Origin: B18-G4 sp032250805 | GTDB taxonomy: Bacteria > Bacteroidota > Bacteroidia > Bacteroidales > B18-G4 | Length of the DNA stretch: 16,714 nucleotides | NCBI GenBank assembly: GCA_032250805.1 | Contig: JAVVEM010000050.1 | Span: 1-16,714 of the forward strand | Direction of reading: 5' to 3' | Part shown: positions 7,601 to 15,458 of the stretch, piece by piece | Layout: every line of letters starts with the position of its first letter | Position numbering within the stretch: the first letter of the stretch is position 1 | The notes under the pieces: model-generated | What the model saw: only the letters and a program-made list of their open reading frames with translations | Told to the model about the DNA's origin: nothing | Databases searched by the model: none | Translations under genes and position numbers: made by a program

Positions 7601-8437
7601 GAGCTGATCAAACAGGTGATCAATAATTATAATGTGAAATACAAGGAAGTCCTTGGTGAATTTAACCGCAAGAAATTTGTCGCTACCGTGGGTGATGAAC
7701 TGCCCAATGGTATTGTTCAGATGGCCAAGGTTTTCGTTGCCAAAAAGCGTAAGCTGAAAGTAGGTGATAAAATGTCGGGACGGCATGGTAACAAAGGTAT
7801 TGTTGCCAAGATCGTTCGTCAGGAAGACATGCCTTTCCTTGAAGATGGTACGCCTGTTGATATTGTTCTGAATCCGCTTGGCGTTCCGTCACGTATGAAC
7901 CTCGGACAGATCTATGAAACATTACTTGGCTGGGCAGGCATGCGGCTTGGACAGCGTTATACAACGCCGATCTTCGACGGTGCACACATTGATCAGATCA
8001 CCCAACTCGTTAAGGAGGCAGGCCTTCCCGAAAATGGCAAGGTTTTCCTCTTCGATGGCGAAACAGGTGAACGCTTCGATCAGCAAACTACGGTTGGATA
8101 CATCTACATGCTGAAACTTCATCATATGGTTGATGATAAGATGCATGCCAGGTCAATCGGACCCTATTCACTCATCACGCAACAGCCTCTTGGTGGTAAA
8201 GCACAATTCGGTGGCCAGCGTTTTGGTGAAATGGAGGTATGGGCACTGGAAGCCTTTGGTGCAGCCAATGTACTTCAGGAGATCCTTACGGTTAAGTCAG
8301 ATGATGTGCAGGGAAGGGCAAAAGCATATGAAGCCATTGTGAAAGGCGAAAATATGCCTGTACCCGGTATCCCCGAATCATTTAATGTACTTATCCATGA
8401 ACTCAGAGGCCTTGGGCTGAATGTAACCTTTGAATAA
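4631..8437 (+). CDS. rpoB: DNA-directed RNA polymerase subunit beta
   Basis: RpoB is the second-largest core RNA polymerase subunit and forms one side of the active-site cleft. The 1268-residue product is of Bacteroidota type and is complete. Near the N-terminus is TDYPDLLEIQLKSFQDFFQ. The rifampicin-pocket cluster runs from about residue 467 to 496, with D476, H486 and S491 at the positions equivalent to E. coli D516, H526 and S531. Further on are GDKMSGRHGNKGIVAK and the C-terminal PLGGKAQFGGQRFGEMEVWALEA block. All key rifampicin-contact residues checked are wild type. The start is TTG at 4631. An in-frame TAA lies at 4607-4609, no ATG lies between it and the TTG, and the first internal Met is far into the conserved region. 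The gene follows the long hairpin after rplL and precedes rpoC by 54 nt. Confidence 0.99.
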   Translation: MAVENFKKINFGSSRIRTDYPDLLEIQLKSFQDFFQLDTNPENRVNEGLYKVFSENFPISDARNNFVLEFLDYYVDPPRYTIDECIARGLTYSVPLKAKLKLYCTDPEHEDFETIVQDVYLGMIPYLTPKGTFVINGAERVVVSQLHRSPGVFFGTTLHANGSQLYSARIIPFKGSWMEFTTDINNVMYAYIDRKKKLPVTTLLRAIGYESDKEILEIFDLAEEVKVSKAGLKRVLNRRLAARVLRTWIEDFVDEDTGEVVSIERTEVIIDRETELEEDHIDMIVDAGIKTILLHREDISTGDYTIIFNTLQKDTANSEKEAVEFIYRQLRNAEPPDEETARGIIDKLFFSDKRYDLGDVGRYRINKKLNLDTPADIKVLTKEDIISIIKYLIMLANAKTDVDDIDHLSNRRVRTVGEQLYAQFGVGLARMARTIRERMNVRDNEVFTPTDLINAKTLSSVINSFFGTNQLSQFMDQTNPLSEITHKRRVSALGPGGLSRERAGFEVRDVHYTHYGRLCTIETPEGPNIGLISSLCVYAKINKLGFIETPYRKVEGGRVNLQAPPIYLSAEEEEDKIIAQASTLLEDDGTFTRDRVKVRYQADYPIIEKHEVDLIDSAPNQIASIAASLIPFLEHDDANRALMGSNMMRQAVPLMKPEVPLVGTGIEEDVARDSRVLINAEGDGIVEYVDADEIVIRYTRREEEKMVSFDDDIKKYKLTKFMRTNQNTSITLHPIVKKGDKVKKDQVLCEGYATQKGELAIGRNMMVAFMPWKGYNFEDAIVISERVVREDIFTSIHIEEFTLEVRDTKRGVEELTNDIPNVSAEATKDLDENGLIRVGAEVNEGDILIGKITPKGESDPTPEEKLLRAIFGDKAGDVKNASLKAPPAMQGVVIDNKLFSRSIKDRKSKAKEKDVIHALDEAFKKEAEELKTKLVDKLIVLVSGKTSQGVTNNFKEVIIPKKAKFTQKALSTVDYITVNPSKWTTDKEKNELIKQVINNYNVKYKEVLGEFNRKKFVATVGDELPNGIVQMAKVFVAKKRKLKVGDKMSGRHGNKGIVAKIVRQEDMPFLEDGTPVDIVLNPLGVPSRMNLGQIYETLLGWAGMRLGQRYTTPIFDGAHIDQITQLVKEAGLPENGKVFLFDGETGERFDQQTTVGYIYMLKLHHMVDDKMHARSIGPYSLITQQPLGGKAQFGGQRFGEMEVWALEAFGAANVLQEILTVKSDDVQGRAKAYEAIVKGENMPVPGIPESFNVLIHELRGLGLNVTFE

Positions 8438-8491
8438 GGTTCGCCAAAAGGCATGATTCAATTTTATTGTTTAAAATAATATACTAAATAT

Positions 8492-11400
8492 ATGGCTTTC
8501 AGAAAAGACAGCAAAGTTACAAGCGACTTCAACAGGATCATAGTTAGTCTTGCTTCGCCTGAATCCATCCTCGAAAGGTCGTACGGAGAGGTTCTTAAAC
8601 CTGAGACGATCAATTACAGAACATATAAGCCCGAACGCGACGGTTTGTTCTGCGAGAGGATTTTCGGCCCGGTAAAAGATTGGGAATGTCACTGTGGTAA
8701 ATATAAACGTATCCGCTACAAGGGGATCATTTGCGACCGATGTGGTGTTGAAGTTACAGAAAAGAAGGTCAGAAGGGAACGAACCGGGCATATACAACTT
8801 GTTGTTCCGGTGGCCCATATCTGGTTTTTTAAATCATTGCCCAATAAGATCGGGGCATTGCTTGGGCTTCAGACAAAAAAGCTCGATTCAATCATTTACT
8901 ACGAACGTTATGTGGTTATACAGCCAGGTATCAAGGAGCAGGATGGGATCAGTGCAATGGATTTTCTTACTGAGGAAGAGTATTTTGATATTGTTGAAAG
9001 CCTTCCGGCCGACAACCAGTATCTCGACGACAGCGATCCGTCGAAATTTATTGCAAAGATGGGAGCTGACGCGATCCATGACCTGCTTGCACGGCTCGAT
9101 CTTGACCAGGTTTCATACGATTTAAGGCATAAAGCCAACACTGAAACCTCGCAACAGAGGAAACAGGAAGCCCTGAAACGCCTTCAGGTATTTGAAGCCT
9201 TCAGAGATGCCCGCAACCGAATTGAGAACAAAGCGGAATGGATGATCGTGAAGGTCGTTCCGGTAATTCCCCCCGAACTGCGTCCTCTCGTGCCGCTGGA
9301 TGGAGGAAGATTTGCAACATCCGACCTCAACGACCTGTACCGCCGTGTGATCATCAGAAACAACAGGCTGAAAAGGCTTATCGAGATCAAAGCACCCGAC
9401 GTGATCATGCGTAATGAAAAACGTATGCTTCAGGAAGCTGTCGACTCTCTTTTCGACAATTCAAGAAAAGCCAACGCAGTTAAAACCGACTCCAACAGGG
9501 CATTGAAATCCCTGTCCGACAGCCTGAAAGGGAAACAAGGACGTTTCCGTCAGAACCTTCTGGGTAAACGTGTCGACTACTCAGGCCGTTCGGTGATCGT
9601 TGTGGGCCCGGAGCTTGGCCTTAACGAATGTGGTATCCCCAAAGCTATGGCTGCAGAGCTTTTCAAGCCATTCATCATACGTAAGCTTTTGGAAAGAGGG
9701 ATTGTAAAGACTGTAAAATCAGCCAAAAAGATTGTCGACAGGAAAGACCCGGTTGTATGGGATATCCTCGAAAACATCATGAAAGGTCATCCGGTATTGC
9801 TTAACCGTGCTCCTACCCTTCACCGCCTTGGTATTCAGGCTTTTCAACCCAAGCTAATTGAGGGTAAAGCCATTCAGCTGCACCCCCTGGTATGTACTGC
9901 ATTCAACGCCGACTTTGATGGTGACCAGATGGCTGTTCATGTGCCCCTGGGCAATGCTGCCATCCTCGAAGCACAGATCCTTATGCTGGCTTCGCATAAT
10001 ATTTTGAACCCGGCCAATGGTGCGCCGATCACCGTTCCTTCGCAGGATATGGTACTCGGATTGTATTATCTGACAAAAGCCCGGAAAACTACCAAAGAAC
10101 AGGCTGTAAAAGGAGAAGGATATAAGTTTTATTCTCCCGAAGAAGTGATCATCGCCTATAATGAAAAGAAAGTTGACCTTCATGCCATCATCCAGGTTAA
10201 CATTGATAATTGGAAGGATGGCGAAAAATTCAAGGAATTTATTGAAACAACCGTCGGAAGGGTACTTTTCAACCAGGTTGTTCCGGCAGGATATCCGTAC
10301 ATCAACCAGTTGCTCACAAAGAAAGCCTTGCGCGACATTATCGGCGATGTTCTCACAGTAACAGGAACTGCCGCAACTGCAAAGTTTCTCGACGATATTA
10401 AGCACACTGGGTTCCGCATGGCTTTCAGAGGAGGCCTGTCGTTTAACCTCGGTGATGTACTCATCCCCGAAAAGAAGAAAGAACTCATTGCAACTGCCAA
10501 CGAAGAAGTTGATGAAGTGGTGAACAACTATAATATGGGGTTCATTACCAACAACGAGCGTTATAATCAGATCATCGACATCTGGACACATACCAACAGT
10601 AAACTTACGCATCACCTGATGGAAATCCTTGCCAATGACGACCAGGGTTTCAATCCGGTTTTCATGATGCTTGACTCCGGAGCGAGGGGATCGAAAGAGC
10701 AGATCCGCCAGCTATCAGGTATGAGGGGGCTGATGGCTAAACCGCAGAAATCAGGAGCTACTGGAGGCGAGATCATCGAAAACCCCATCCTTTCCAATTT
10801 TAAGGAAGGACTTTCGGTACTTGAGTATTTTATTTCTACCCACGGTGCCCGTAAAGGTTTGGCCGATACGGCTCTGAAGACTGCTGATGCAGGTTACCTG
10901 ACACGCCGTTTGGTTGATGTTGCACAGGATGTGATCATTTCCGAAAATGACTGTGGTACATTAAGAGGACTGACAACTTCGGCACTGAAGAAAAATGAAG
11001 AGGTAGTGGAAACACTTTATGACCGAATTCTTGGCCGGGTAACCCTGCATGATGTTTTCAATCCACTCACCAACGAATTGATAGTTGGTGCAGGTGAAGA
11101 GATTACTGAACCCATTGCACGCCTGATTGAAGAGTCGCCCATTGAAAGTGTCGAGATCAGATCAGTACTGACCTGTGAATCGAAAGCAGGTGTATGTACA
11201 AGATGCTATGGCAGGAACCTTGCTTCGGGCCAGCTCGTGCAGAAAGGAGAAGCCGTAGGAGTGATTGCTGCACAATCGATTGGTGAACCTGGCACACAGC
11301 TTACTCTTCGTACATTCCACGTTGGGGGTACTGCTTCCAATATTGCGATCACATCCAAGATCGAAGCAAAGTTTGCTGGCATGATGCAAATCGATGAACT

Positions 11401-12799
11401 TCGTTCAGTCGACTCTACCAATGCAGTCGGAGAAAAAGTGCAGATCGTGATCGGAAGGTCGGCCGAAATGAGGATCATTGATGAAGAAACAGGTATTACT
11501 CTTGCTTCAGCCAATATCCCTTACGGAGCCACACTGCACCATAAGCCAAATACTAAAATTAAGAAAGGAGAACTCATTGCAACATGGGATCCATACAATG
11601 CTGTTATCCTTTCAGAGGTTGCAGGACAGGTAAAATTTGAGAATATCCTTGAAGGAAAAACATTCAGGGTTGAATCAGACGAGCAAACCGGTTATATTGA
11701 CAAGGTGATCATTGAATCACGTCTGAAAACCAAGAATCCTACAATTTCGATCCTCGACCCAAAGAAAAAGGTGGTCAAAACCTATGATATCCCTGTTGGG
11801 TCGCATATCATTGTTGAAGACGGCAAGAAGATCAAAGCCGGCGAAGCATTGGTAAAGATACCGCGTGCAGTTGGTAAGTCGGGTGATATCACCGGTGGCC
11901 TGCCCAGGGTTACTGAGCTTTTCGAAGCGAGGAATCCATCCGATCCTGCTAAAGTATCGGAGATCGACGGTGTTGTTTCATTTGGCAAAAAGCTGAAACG
12001 CGGAAACCGCGAGGTGATCATCACTTCCAAGACAGGTGAAGAAAAGAGTTACCTGATCCCAACTTCCAAGCAGATCCTTGCCCAGGAAAATGACTTTGTA
12101 AAAGCGGGTACCCCGCTCTCTGAGGGAGCCATGACACCTGCCGACATCCTGGCAATTAAAGGACCTATGAAAGTGCAGGAATATATTGTAAACGAAATCC
12201 AGGAGGTTTACCGTTTACAGGGTGTGAAGATCAACGACAAACACTTTGAAACCATTGTACGCCAGATGATGCGGAAGGTTGAAGTGGAAGACCCGGGCGA
12301 TACCAAGTTCCTCGAAGGAGAACTGGTAAACAAGACTGCTTTTCAGGATGAAAACGATGAGATATTCGGAAAGAAAGTGGTTATTGATCCGGGTGATTCA
12401 GAAAACTTCAAGGCCGGACAGATCATGTCGGCCAGAAAGTTAAGGGATGAGAATTCTGTGTTGAGAAGGAAAGACAGAAAACTGGTTGAAGCAAGGGATG
12501 CCCAGCCTGCTACTGCACGTCAGGTGCTGCAGGGGATTACAAAAGCATCGCTGCAAACCGACAGTTTCCTCTCGGCTGCATCATTCCAGGAAACAACAAA
12601 GGTACTCACACAGGCTTCAACACAAGCCAAAGCTGACGACCTGCTTGGACTGAAGGAAAATGTGCTCGTAGGGCACCTCATCCCTGCCGGTACCGGTTTG
12701 CGTCAGTACCAGGATATTATCGTGGGTTCACGAGAAGAATACGAAGCGCTCATGCAGGCAAAAGATGAAGAACCTGATCTGGTAAATGAAGCTGATTAA
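8492..12799 (+). CDS. rpoC: DNA-directed RNA polymerase subunit beta'
   Basis: RpoC is the largest core RNA polymerase subunit and carries the catalytic magnesium site. The 1435-residue product is complete and uninterrupted. The N-terminal zinc site uses C66, C68, C81 and C84 (WECHCGKY and ICDRCG). The catalytic loop NADFDGDQMAVH has Asp474, Asp476 and Asp478. The bridge-helix/trigger-loop region is visible as MRGLMAKPQKSG and then ARKGLADTALKTADAGYLTRR. The second zinc site comprises C821 (NDCGTLRG) with C895, C902 and C905. The C-terminal region has GLPRVTELFEAR and SFLSAASFQETTKVLT. The start is ATG 8492 in an A/T-rich leader without Shine-Dalgarno. It follows rpoB by 54 nt with no terminator between them, and a DUF3467 gene follows 17 nt after its stop. 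Confidence 0.99.
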   Translation: MAFRKDSKVTSDFNRIIVSLASPESILERSYGEVLKPETINYRTYKPERDGLFCERIFGPVKDWECHCGKYKRIRYKGIICDRCGVEVTEKKVRRERTGHIQLVVPVAHIWFFKSLPNKIGALLGLQTKKLDSIIYYERYVVIQPGIKEQDGISAMDFLTEEEYFDIVESLPADNQYLDDSDPSKFIAKMGADAIHDLLARLDLDQVSYDLRHKANTETSQQRKQEALKRLQVFEAFRDARNRIENKAEWMIVKVVPVIPPELRPLVPLDGGRFATSDLNDLYRRVIIRNNRLKRLIEIKAPDVIMRNEKRMLQEAVDSLFDNSRKANAVKTDSNRALKSLSDSLKGKQGRFRQNLLGKRVDYSGRSVIVVGPELGLNECGIPKAMAAELFKPFIIRKLLERGIVKTVKSAKKIVDRKDPVVWDILENIMKGHPVLLNRAPTLHRLGIQAFQPKLIEGKAIQLHPLVCTAFNADFDGDQMAVHVPLGNAAILEAQILMLASHNILNPANGAPITVPSQDMVLGLYYLTKARKTTKEQAVKGEGYKFYSPEEVIIAYNEKKVDLHAIIQVNIDNWKDGEKFKEFIETTVGRVLFNQVVPAGYPYINQLLTKKALRDIIGDVLTVTGTAATAKFLDDIKHTGFRMAFRGGLSFNLGDVLIPEKKKELIATANEEVDEVVNNYNMGFITNNERYNQIIDIWTHTNSKLTHHLMEILANDDQGFNPVFMMLDSGARGSKEQIRQLSGMRGLMAKPQKSGATGGEIIENPILSNFKEGLSVLEYFISTHGARKGLADTALKTADAGYLTRRLVDVAQDVIISENDCGTLRGLTTSALKKNEEVVETLYDRILGRVTLHDVFNPLTNELIVGAGEEITEPIARLIEESPIESVEIRSVLTCESKAGVCTRCYGRNLASGQLVQKGEAVGVIAAQSIGEPGTQLTLRTFHVGGTASNIAITSKIEAKFAGMMQIDELRSVDSTNAVGEKVQIVIGRSAEMRIIDEETGITLASANIPYGATLHHKPNTKIKKGELIATWDPYNAVILSEVAGQVKFENILEGKTFRVESDEQTGYIDKVIIESRLKTKNPTISILDPKKKVVKTYDIPVGSHIIVEDGKKIKAGEALVKIPRAVGKSGDITGGLPRVTELFEARNPSDPAKVSEIDGVVSFGKKLKRGNREVIITSKTGEEKSYLIPTSKQILAQENDFVKAGTPLSEGAMTPADILAIKGPMKVQEYIVNEIQEVYRLQGVKINDKHFETIVRQMMRKVEVEDPGDTKFLEGELVNKTAFQDENDEIFGKKVVIDPGDSENFKAGQIMSARKLRDENSVLRRKDRKLVEARDAQPATARQVLQGITKASLQTDSFLSAASFQETTKVLTQASTQAKADDLLGLKENVLVGHLIPAGTGLRQYQDIIVGSREEYEALMQAKDEEPDLVNEAD

Positions 12800-12816
12800 G
12801 CATAAATTTTAAAACT

Positions 12817-13137
12817 ATGGCAGAAGAAAATAAGAAGAAACAGATAAACATTGAGTTAGGTGAAGAGATGGCAGAGGGAACGTATGCCAATATGTTCATG
12901 ATCGGCCATTCAAACTCGGAATTCATTATTGATTTTATCAAATGGATGCCGGGTGTGGCCAAAGCCAAGGTAAAATCAAGAATCATATTAACCCCTCAAC
13001 ATGCGAAGAGGTTGCTAAGGGCCTTGCAGGATAACATCAGTAAGTACGAATCGATGTTTGGAACGATCGAAGTGCCTGAAGGTGGAGGAGAAATGATGCC
13101 TCCCTTTAACCTGGGAAGCCCTACAACAGAAGCTTAA
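12817..13137 (+). CDS. DUF3467 family protein linked to rpoC
   Basis: This is a small soluble protein of 106 residues with no signal peptide or membrane segment. The central part resembles the DUF3467 family: an N-terminal IxIELGEEMAEGTYANMFMIGHSNSEF block (about residues 11-37), a WMPGVAKAKVKSRIILTPQHAKRLLRALQDNI block (about 43-74), and a terminal GTIEVPEGG strand before a loose Pro/Gly-rich tail. Its molecular function is not established, to my knowledge. It lies 17 nt after rpoC and directly before a strong terminator, so it is almost certainly the last gene of the polymerase operon. That position suggests a role connected to transcription or translation, but this is inference. The family call is from memory of its conserved blocks. 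The start is ATG 12817, with the leader ttttaaaact lacking a Shine-Dalgarno. Confidence 0.88.
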   Translation: MAEENKKKQINIELGEEMAEGTYANMFMIGHSNSEFIIDFIKWMPGVAKAKVKSRIILTPQHAKRLLRALQDNISKYESMFGTIEVPEGGGEMMPPFNLGSPTTEA

Positions 13138-13156
13138 CATCAATAATCTGAACCTT

Positions 13157-13186
13157 AAAAACAGCGTCGCAAGGCGCTGTTTTTTT
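13157..13186 (+). terminator. intrinsic terminator between convergent genes, likely bidirectional
   Basis: ACAGCGTC at 13161-13168 pairs with GGCGCTGT at 13173-13180 (one T:G wobble) around a GCAA tetraloop of the stable GNRA class. A run of seven T closes it at 13180-13186. An A-run at 13157-13161 lies on the other side and reads as T on the - strand. It follows the DUF3467 stop by about 20 nt. It also lies about 60 nt beyond the stop of the convergent - strand gene, so it can serve both transcripts. Confidence 0.9.
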
Positions 13187-13243
13187 GCGTTATGCCGGGA
13201 AGAATATCATATTGTGTTGCACGGATACAAAAGAAATATCATT

Positions 13244-15373
13244 TTACTCAATAATGAGTTTACGCGAATACACCTTCTCGGCTGCCTGAAGATGGAGTAT
13301 ATAAAATCCGGGCGCCAGCCCCTTAAGCGAAAAAGCCTGCCTGCCGTGCCGAAGCAGATGAACCTTTTCATTTCTCAGCATTTTTCCCGACATATCAATA
13401 AGTTTTAACTGCGCATCGATATTGTCGTTAAGCCGGGAGCTGATATAAACGTTATTTACGGCAGGATTGGGATATATGAGGATATCCTGCGAATCAAGAT
13501 CTTCCCCGATCATGAAGGGGGTTTGATTCTCATAGCAACCCATATCAATCGCTCCACGAAATATCCGTGGATTACCGGCAAGGTCCTTTGCCGGAATGAG
13601 CACGTTAAGGGTGTCGGAGCGGGCCGTATCAATACAGGGAGATATGTCGCTGAGGCGAAAATCCTCGCCCGGCAATTCAAATTCGGGGTTAACACTGATG
13701 TTTCCCGAAGCCCAGACCACTTCATATGGTCCGGTACCCCGGATTATGCCGTTGCCCGGCTCAATATCGCAATGATCGATAAATGCCTTTGGTGCGTCCT
13801 CAATTGTCGACATGAATATCTTTGGATTGCTATCCGGATTATCGTCCCATAATATGGAGTTGATCATCGTAAATTCAGCATCTTCGCAATATATAGTCGT
13901 TCCCGGTCCCCCGGCATTACCGCTGAATGTGCAGTTCATAATGGGGAATGATGCCAATGAGAGGGCAATGGCACCACCGCCGACTTCACCTGTAGAGTCG
14001 GTATCAGCCACATTTGCATTGAAAAGGCATCCAACCAATTGTGTGATAGAGGTTGCATATACGCCCCCGCCGTAATCTTTTGCACTGTTGTGAGAGAAGC
14101 TGCAATTAATAAAAAAGGCCAGGTTGTCGTAAGGGGTAATAAACACCCCACCCCCATCCGAAAGGTAGAGTTCTGAATGTGAGCTGTTGTTGATAAAAGA
14201 GCAATTCATAAAACGGATCCACATCCCTTCGAGGATGGCCACTGCTCCACCACTGCCACCCGCCACGTTATTTTCAAAAAGGCAATCATCAACAGTAACC
14301 AGTCCCGACTTATGATTGACCATGGCCCCACCGCCGGCCAGGCTCACATTATGTATAAAGTTGCATTTATGTATTGTAAGGTTTGAATTGTGGGCATAGA
14401 GCGCCCCGCCTACAAGTGCCTGGTTATCGGTAAATTCCAGCCCAATGAGGTAGTAATCACCATTCATCAGATACAAAGCTCCTCCGCGGGAGGCAACATT
14501 TTCGACACTCGTGAGGTTTTGTTCAAAATCCGTATCCTCAATTCGGGCCGACATATTACCAAAATAAATTGCTCCGCCATGTTCTTCGGCATAATTATTT
14601 ACAAAGCGAGACCTGCGGACAATCATTTCGTCGGAGGCTTCAGCTCCGAGTGCACCTCCGGATTTTGCGCTTATATTTCCCCAAAAAGTACATTTATCAA
14701 ATAAAGACCCGCTATTCCCCATATATGCACCACCACCCTGTTCAGCTTCATTCAAGGTAAACAGGCAATTAATAAAGTGTGGCGACGAACCGCTTGCATA
14801 TATGGCTCCACCCATTCCGTTGCCGGTTTCAGAAGAAGCCCTATTTTGCGTGAAAACGGAATTCCGGCACAGGATATCGGCATTTTCAAATTTTATCGCC
14901 CCACCAAAACCATTGGTTTCATTATTCTTAAAAGTTGAATTTACAATGCTGAGCCTGTGAGAATTCCTGATATTAATCATTCCGGCTACATCACCTGTGC
15001 TGCGCTGCCTACCCTTAAAAACACAATAGCTGAACCGGATGCTGTCGCCCGGCATTGTATCAGCAGTGTTTACAAGTATCCCGCTGAAATGGGCCGAAAC
15101 AGCCATAAAGCGGATTGAATCCAGGGTGGTTCCTTTTGCTTCAAGCTGGCCATAGATAAAAAATGCCGAGCTATCTTCAAAAAACACATCAACGCCGGCC
15201 AGAATACTGAGAGAAGAATCAGGATGTACAATGATGGTGTCATTGATCATGTAAGGGCTCCCTGATGCTTCCCATGTACCGGAAACATACCCTCCCTGTA
15301 TGACCGTTTGCGAATAAGCGGTCAATCCAATCATGACTGCAATGGCCAGGCAATATGCTTTTATTACTTTCAT
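13244..15373 (-). CDS. secreted beta-helix protein with Pmp-like repeats and T9SS sorting domain
   Basis: The start is placed at ATG 15373 (709 residues), because it opens directly into a type I signal peptide of about 21 residues, MKVIKAYC then a hydrophobic core and AYS before QT. A further 21 in-frame codons upstream run into an inverted repeat and would bury that signal. The mature protein has 13 FxxN motifs (for example FKNN, FTQN, FWGN, FIHN, FSGN) alternating with about 12 GG[A/G] motifs (GGAIYA, GGALYL, GGGVYA). This is the pattern of chlamydial polymorphic outer-membrane protein repeats and predicts a right-handed parallel beta-helix over roughly residues 130-530. Next comes SPCIDTA...DLAGNPR...IDMGCYE, resembling the choice-of-anchor Q segment. 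Residues about 631-709 (IYPNPAVNNVYI to YSRKLIIE) form a type A T9SS sorting domain. The likely location is cell surface or secreted. The ligand or substrate is unknown, and no catalytic motif was recognised. Confidence 0.9.
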   Translation of the reverse strand: MKVIKAYCLAIAVMIGLTAYSQTVIQGGYVSGTWEASGSPYMINDTIIVHPDSSLSILAGVDVFFEDSSAFFIYGQLEAKGTTLDSIRFMAVSAHFSGILVNTADTMPGDSIRFSYCVFKGRQRSTGDVAGMINIRNSHRLSIVNSTFKNNETNGFGGAIKFENADILCRNSVFTQNRASSETGNGMGGAIYASGSSPHFINCLFTLNEAEQGGGAYMGNSGSLFDKCTFWGNISAKSGGALGAEASDEMIVRRSRFVNNYAEEHGGAIYFGNMSARIEDTDFEQNLTSVENVASRGGALYLMNGDYYLIGLEFTDNQALVGGALYAHNSNLTIHKCNFIHNVSLAGGGAMVNHKSGLVTVDDCLFENNVAGGSGGAVAILEGMWIRFMNCSFINNSSHSELYLSDGGGVFITPYDNLAFFINCSFSHNSAKDYGGGVYATSITQLVGCLFNANVADTDSTGEVGGGAIALSLASFPIMNCTFSGNAGGPGTTIYCEDAEFTMINSILWDDNPDSNPKIFMSTIEDAPKAFIDHCDIEPGNGIIRGTGPYEVVWASGNISVNPEFELPGEDFRLSDISPCIDTARSDTLNVLIPAKDLAGNPRIFRGAIDMGCYENQTPFMIGEDLDSQDILIYPNPAVNNVYISSRLNDNIDAQLKLIDMSGKMLRNEKVHLLRHGRQAFSLKGLAPGFYILHLQAAEKVYSRKLIIE

Positions 15374-15395
15374 GCAGCGATAAAGATAATAATTA

Positions 15396-15444
15396 AGTAT
15401 TGAGTGTTGAGATGATGTTTTAGAATCACCCAACACTCAATACT
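15396..15444. repeat. 14-bp perfect intergenic inverted repeat
   Basis: AGTATTGAGTGTTG at 15396-15409 is the exact reverse complement of CAACACTCAATACT at 15431-15444, with a 21-nt spacer. Each arm carries short internal iterations (TTGAG..TTGAG and CTCAA..CTCAA). It fills most of the 85-nt gap between the S41 peptidase stop (15459) and the start of the T9SS protein (15373). On the - strand it is followed by an A/T-rich but not T-run sequence, so it is at best a weak terminator. A dispersed palindromic repeat or a regulatory hairpin is also possible. Confidence 0.75.
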
Positions 15445-15458
15445 CAAAATCCAGCATT

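Noticed and set aside
8425..8441. AACCTT/AAGGTT hairpin across the rpoB stop codon
   Set aside because: A 6-bp stem with only two G:C pairs and no T-run. Co-transcription of rpoB and rpoC is far more likely than termination here.
8461..8477. ATTTTA/TAAAAT hairpin in the rpoB-rpoC spacer
   Set aside because: It is composed only of A:T pairs in a very A/T-rich leader, so it is thermodynamically weak and probably chance.
9854..10615. 253-codon open frame antisense to rpoC
   Set aside because: It lies entirely within the conserved catalytic region of rpoC, shows no recognisable domain and has no leader signals. It is a reading-frame shadow.
15381..15388. Possible - strand TAnnTTTG-like element (TATCTTTA) before the T9SS gene
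   Set aside because: It has one mismatch, no -33 TTTG at the expected spacing, and lies only 7 nt from the start codon, which leaves no room for a normal transcription start.
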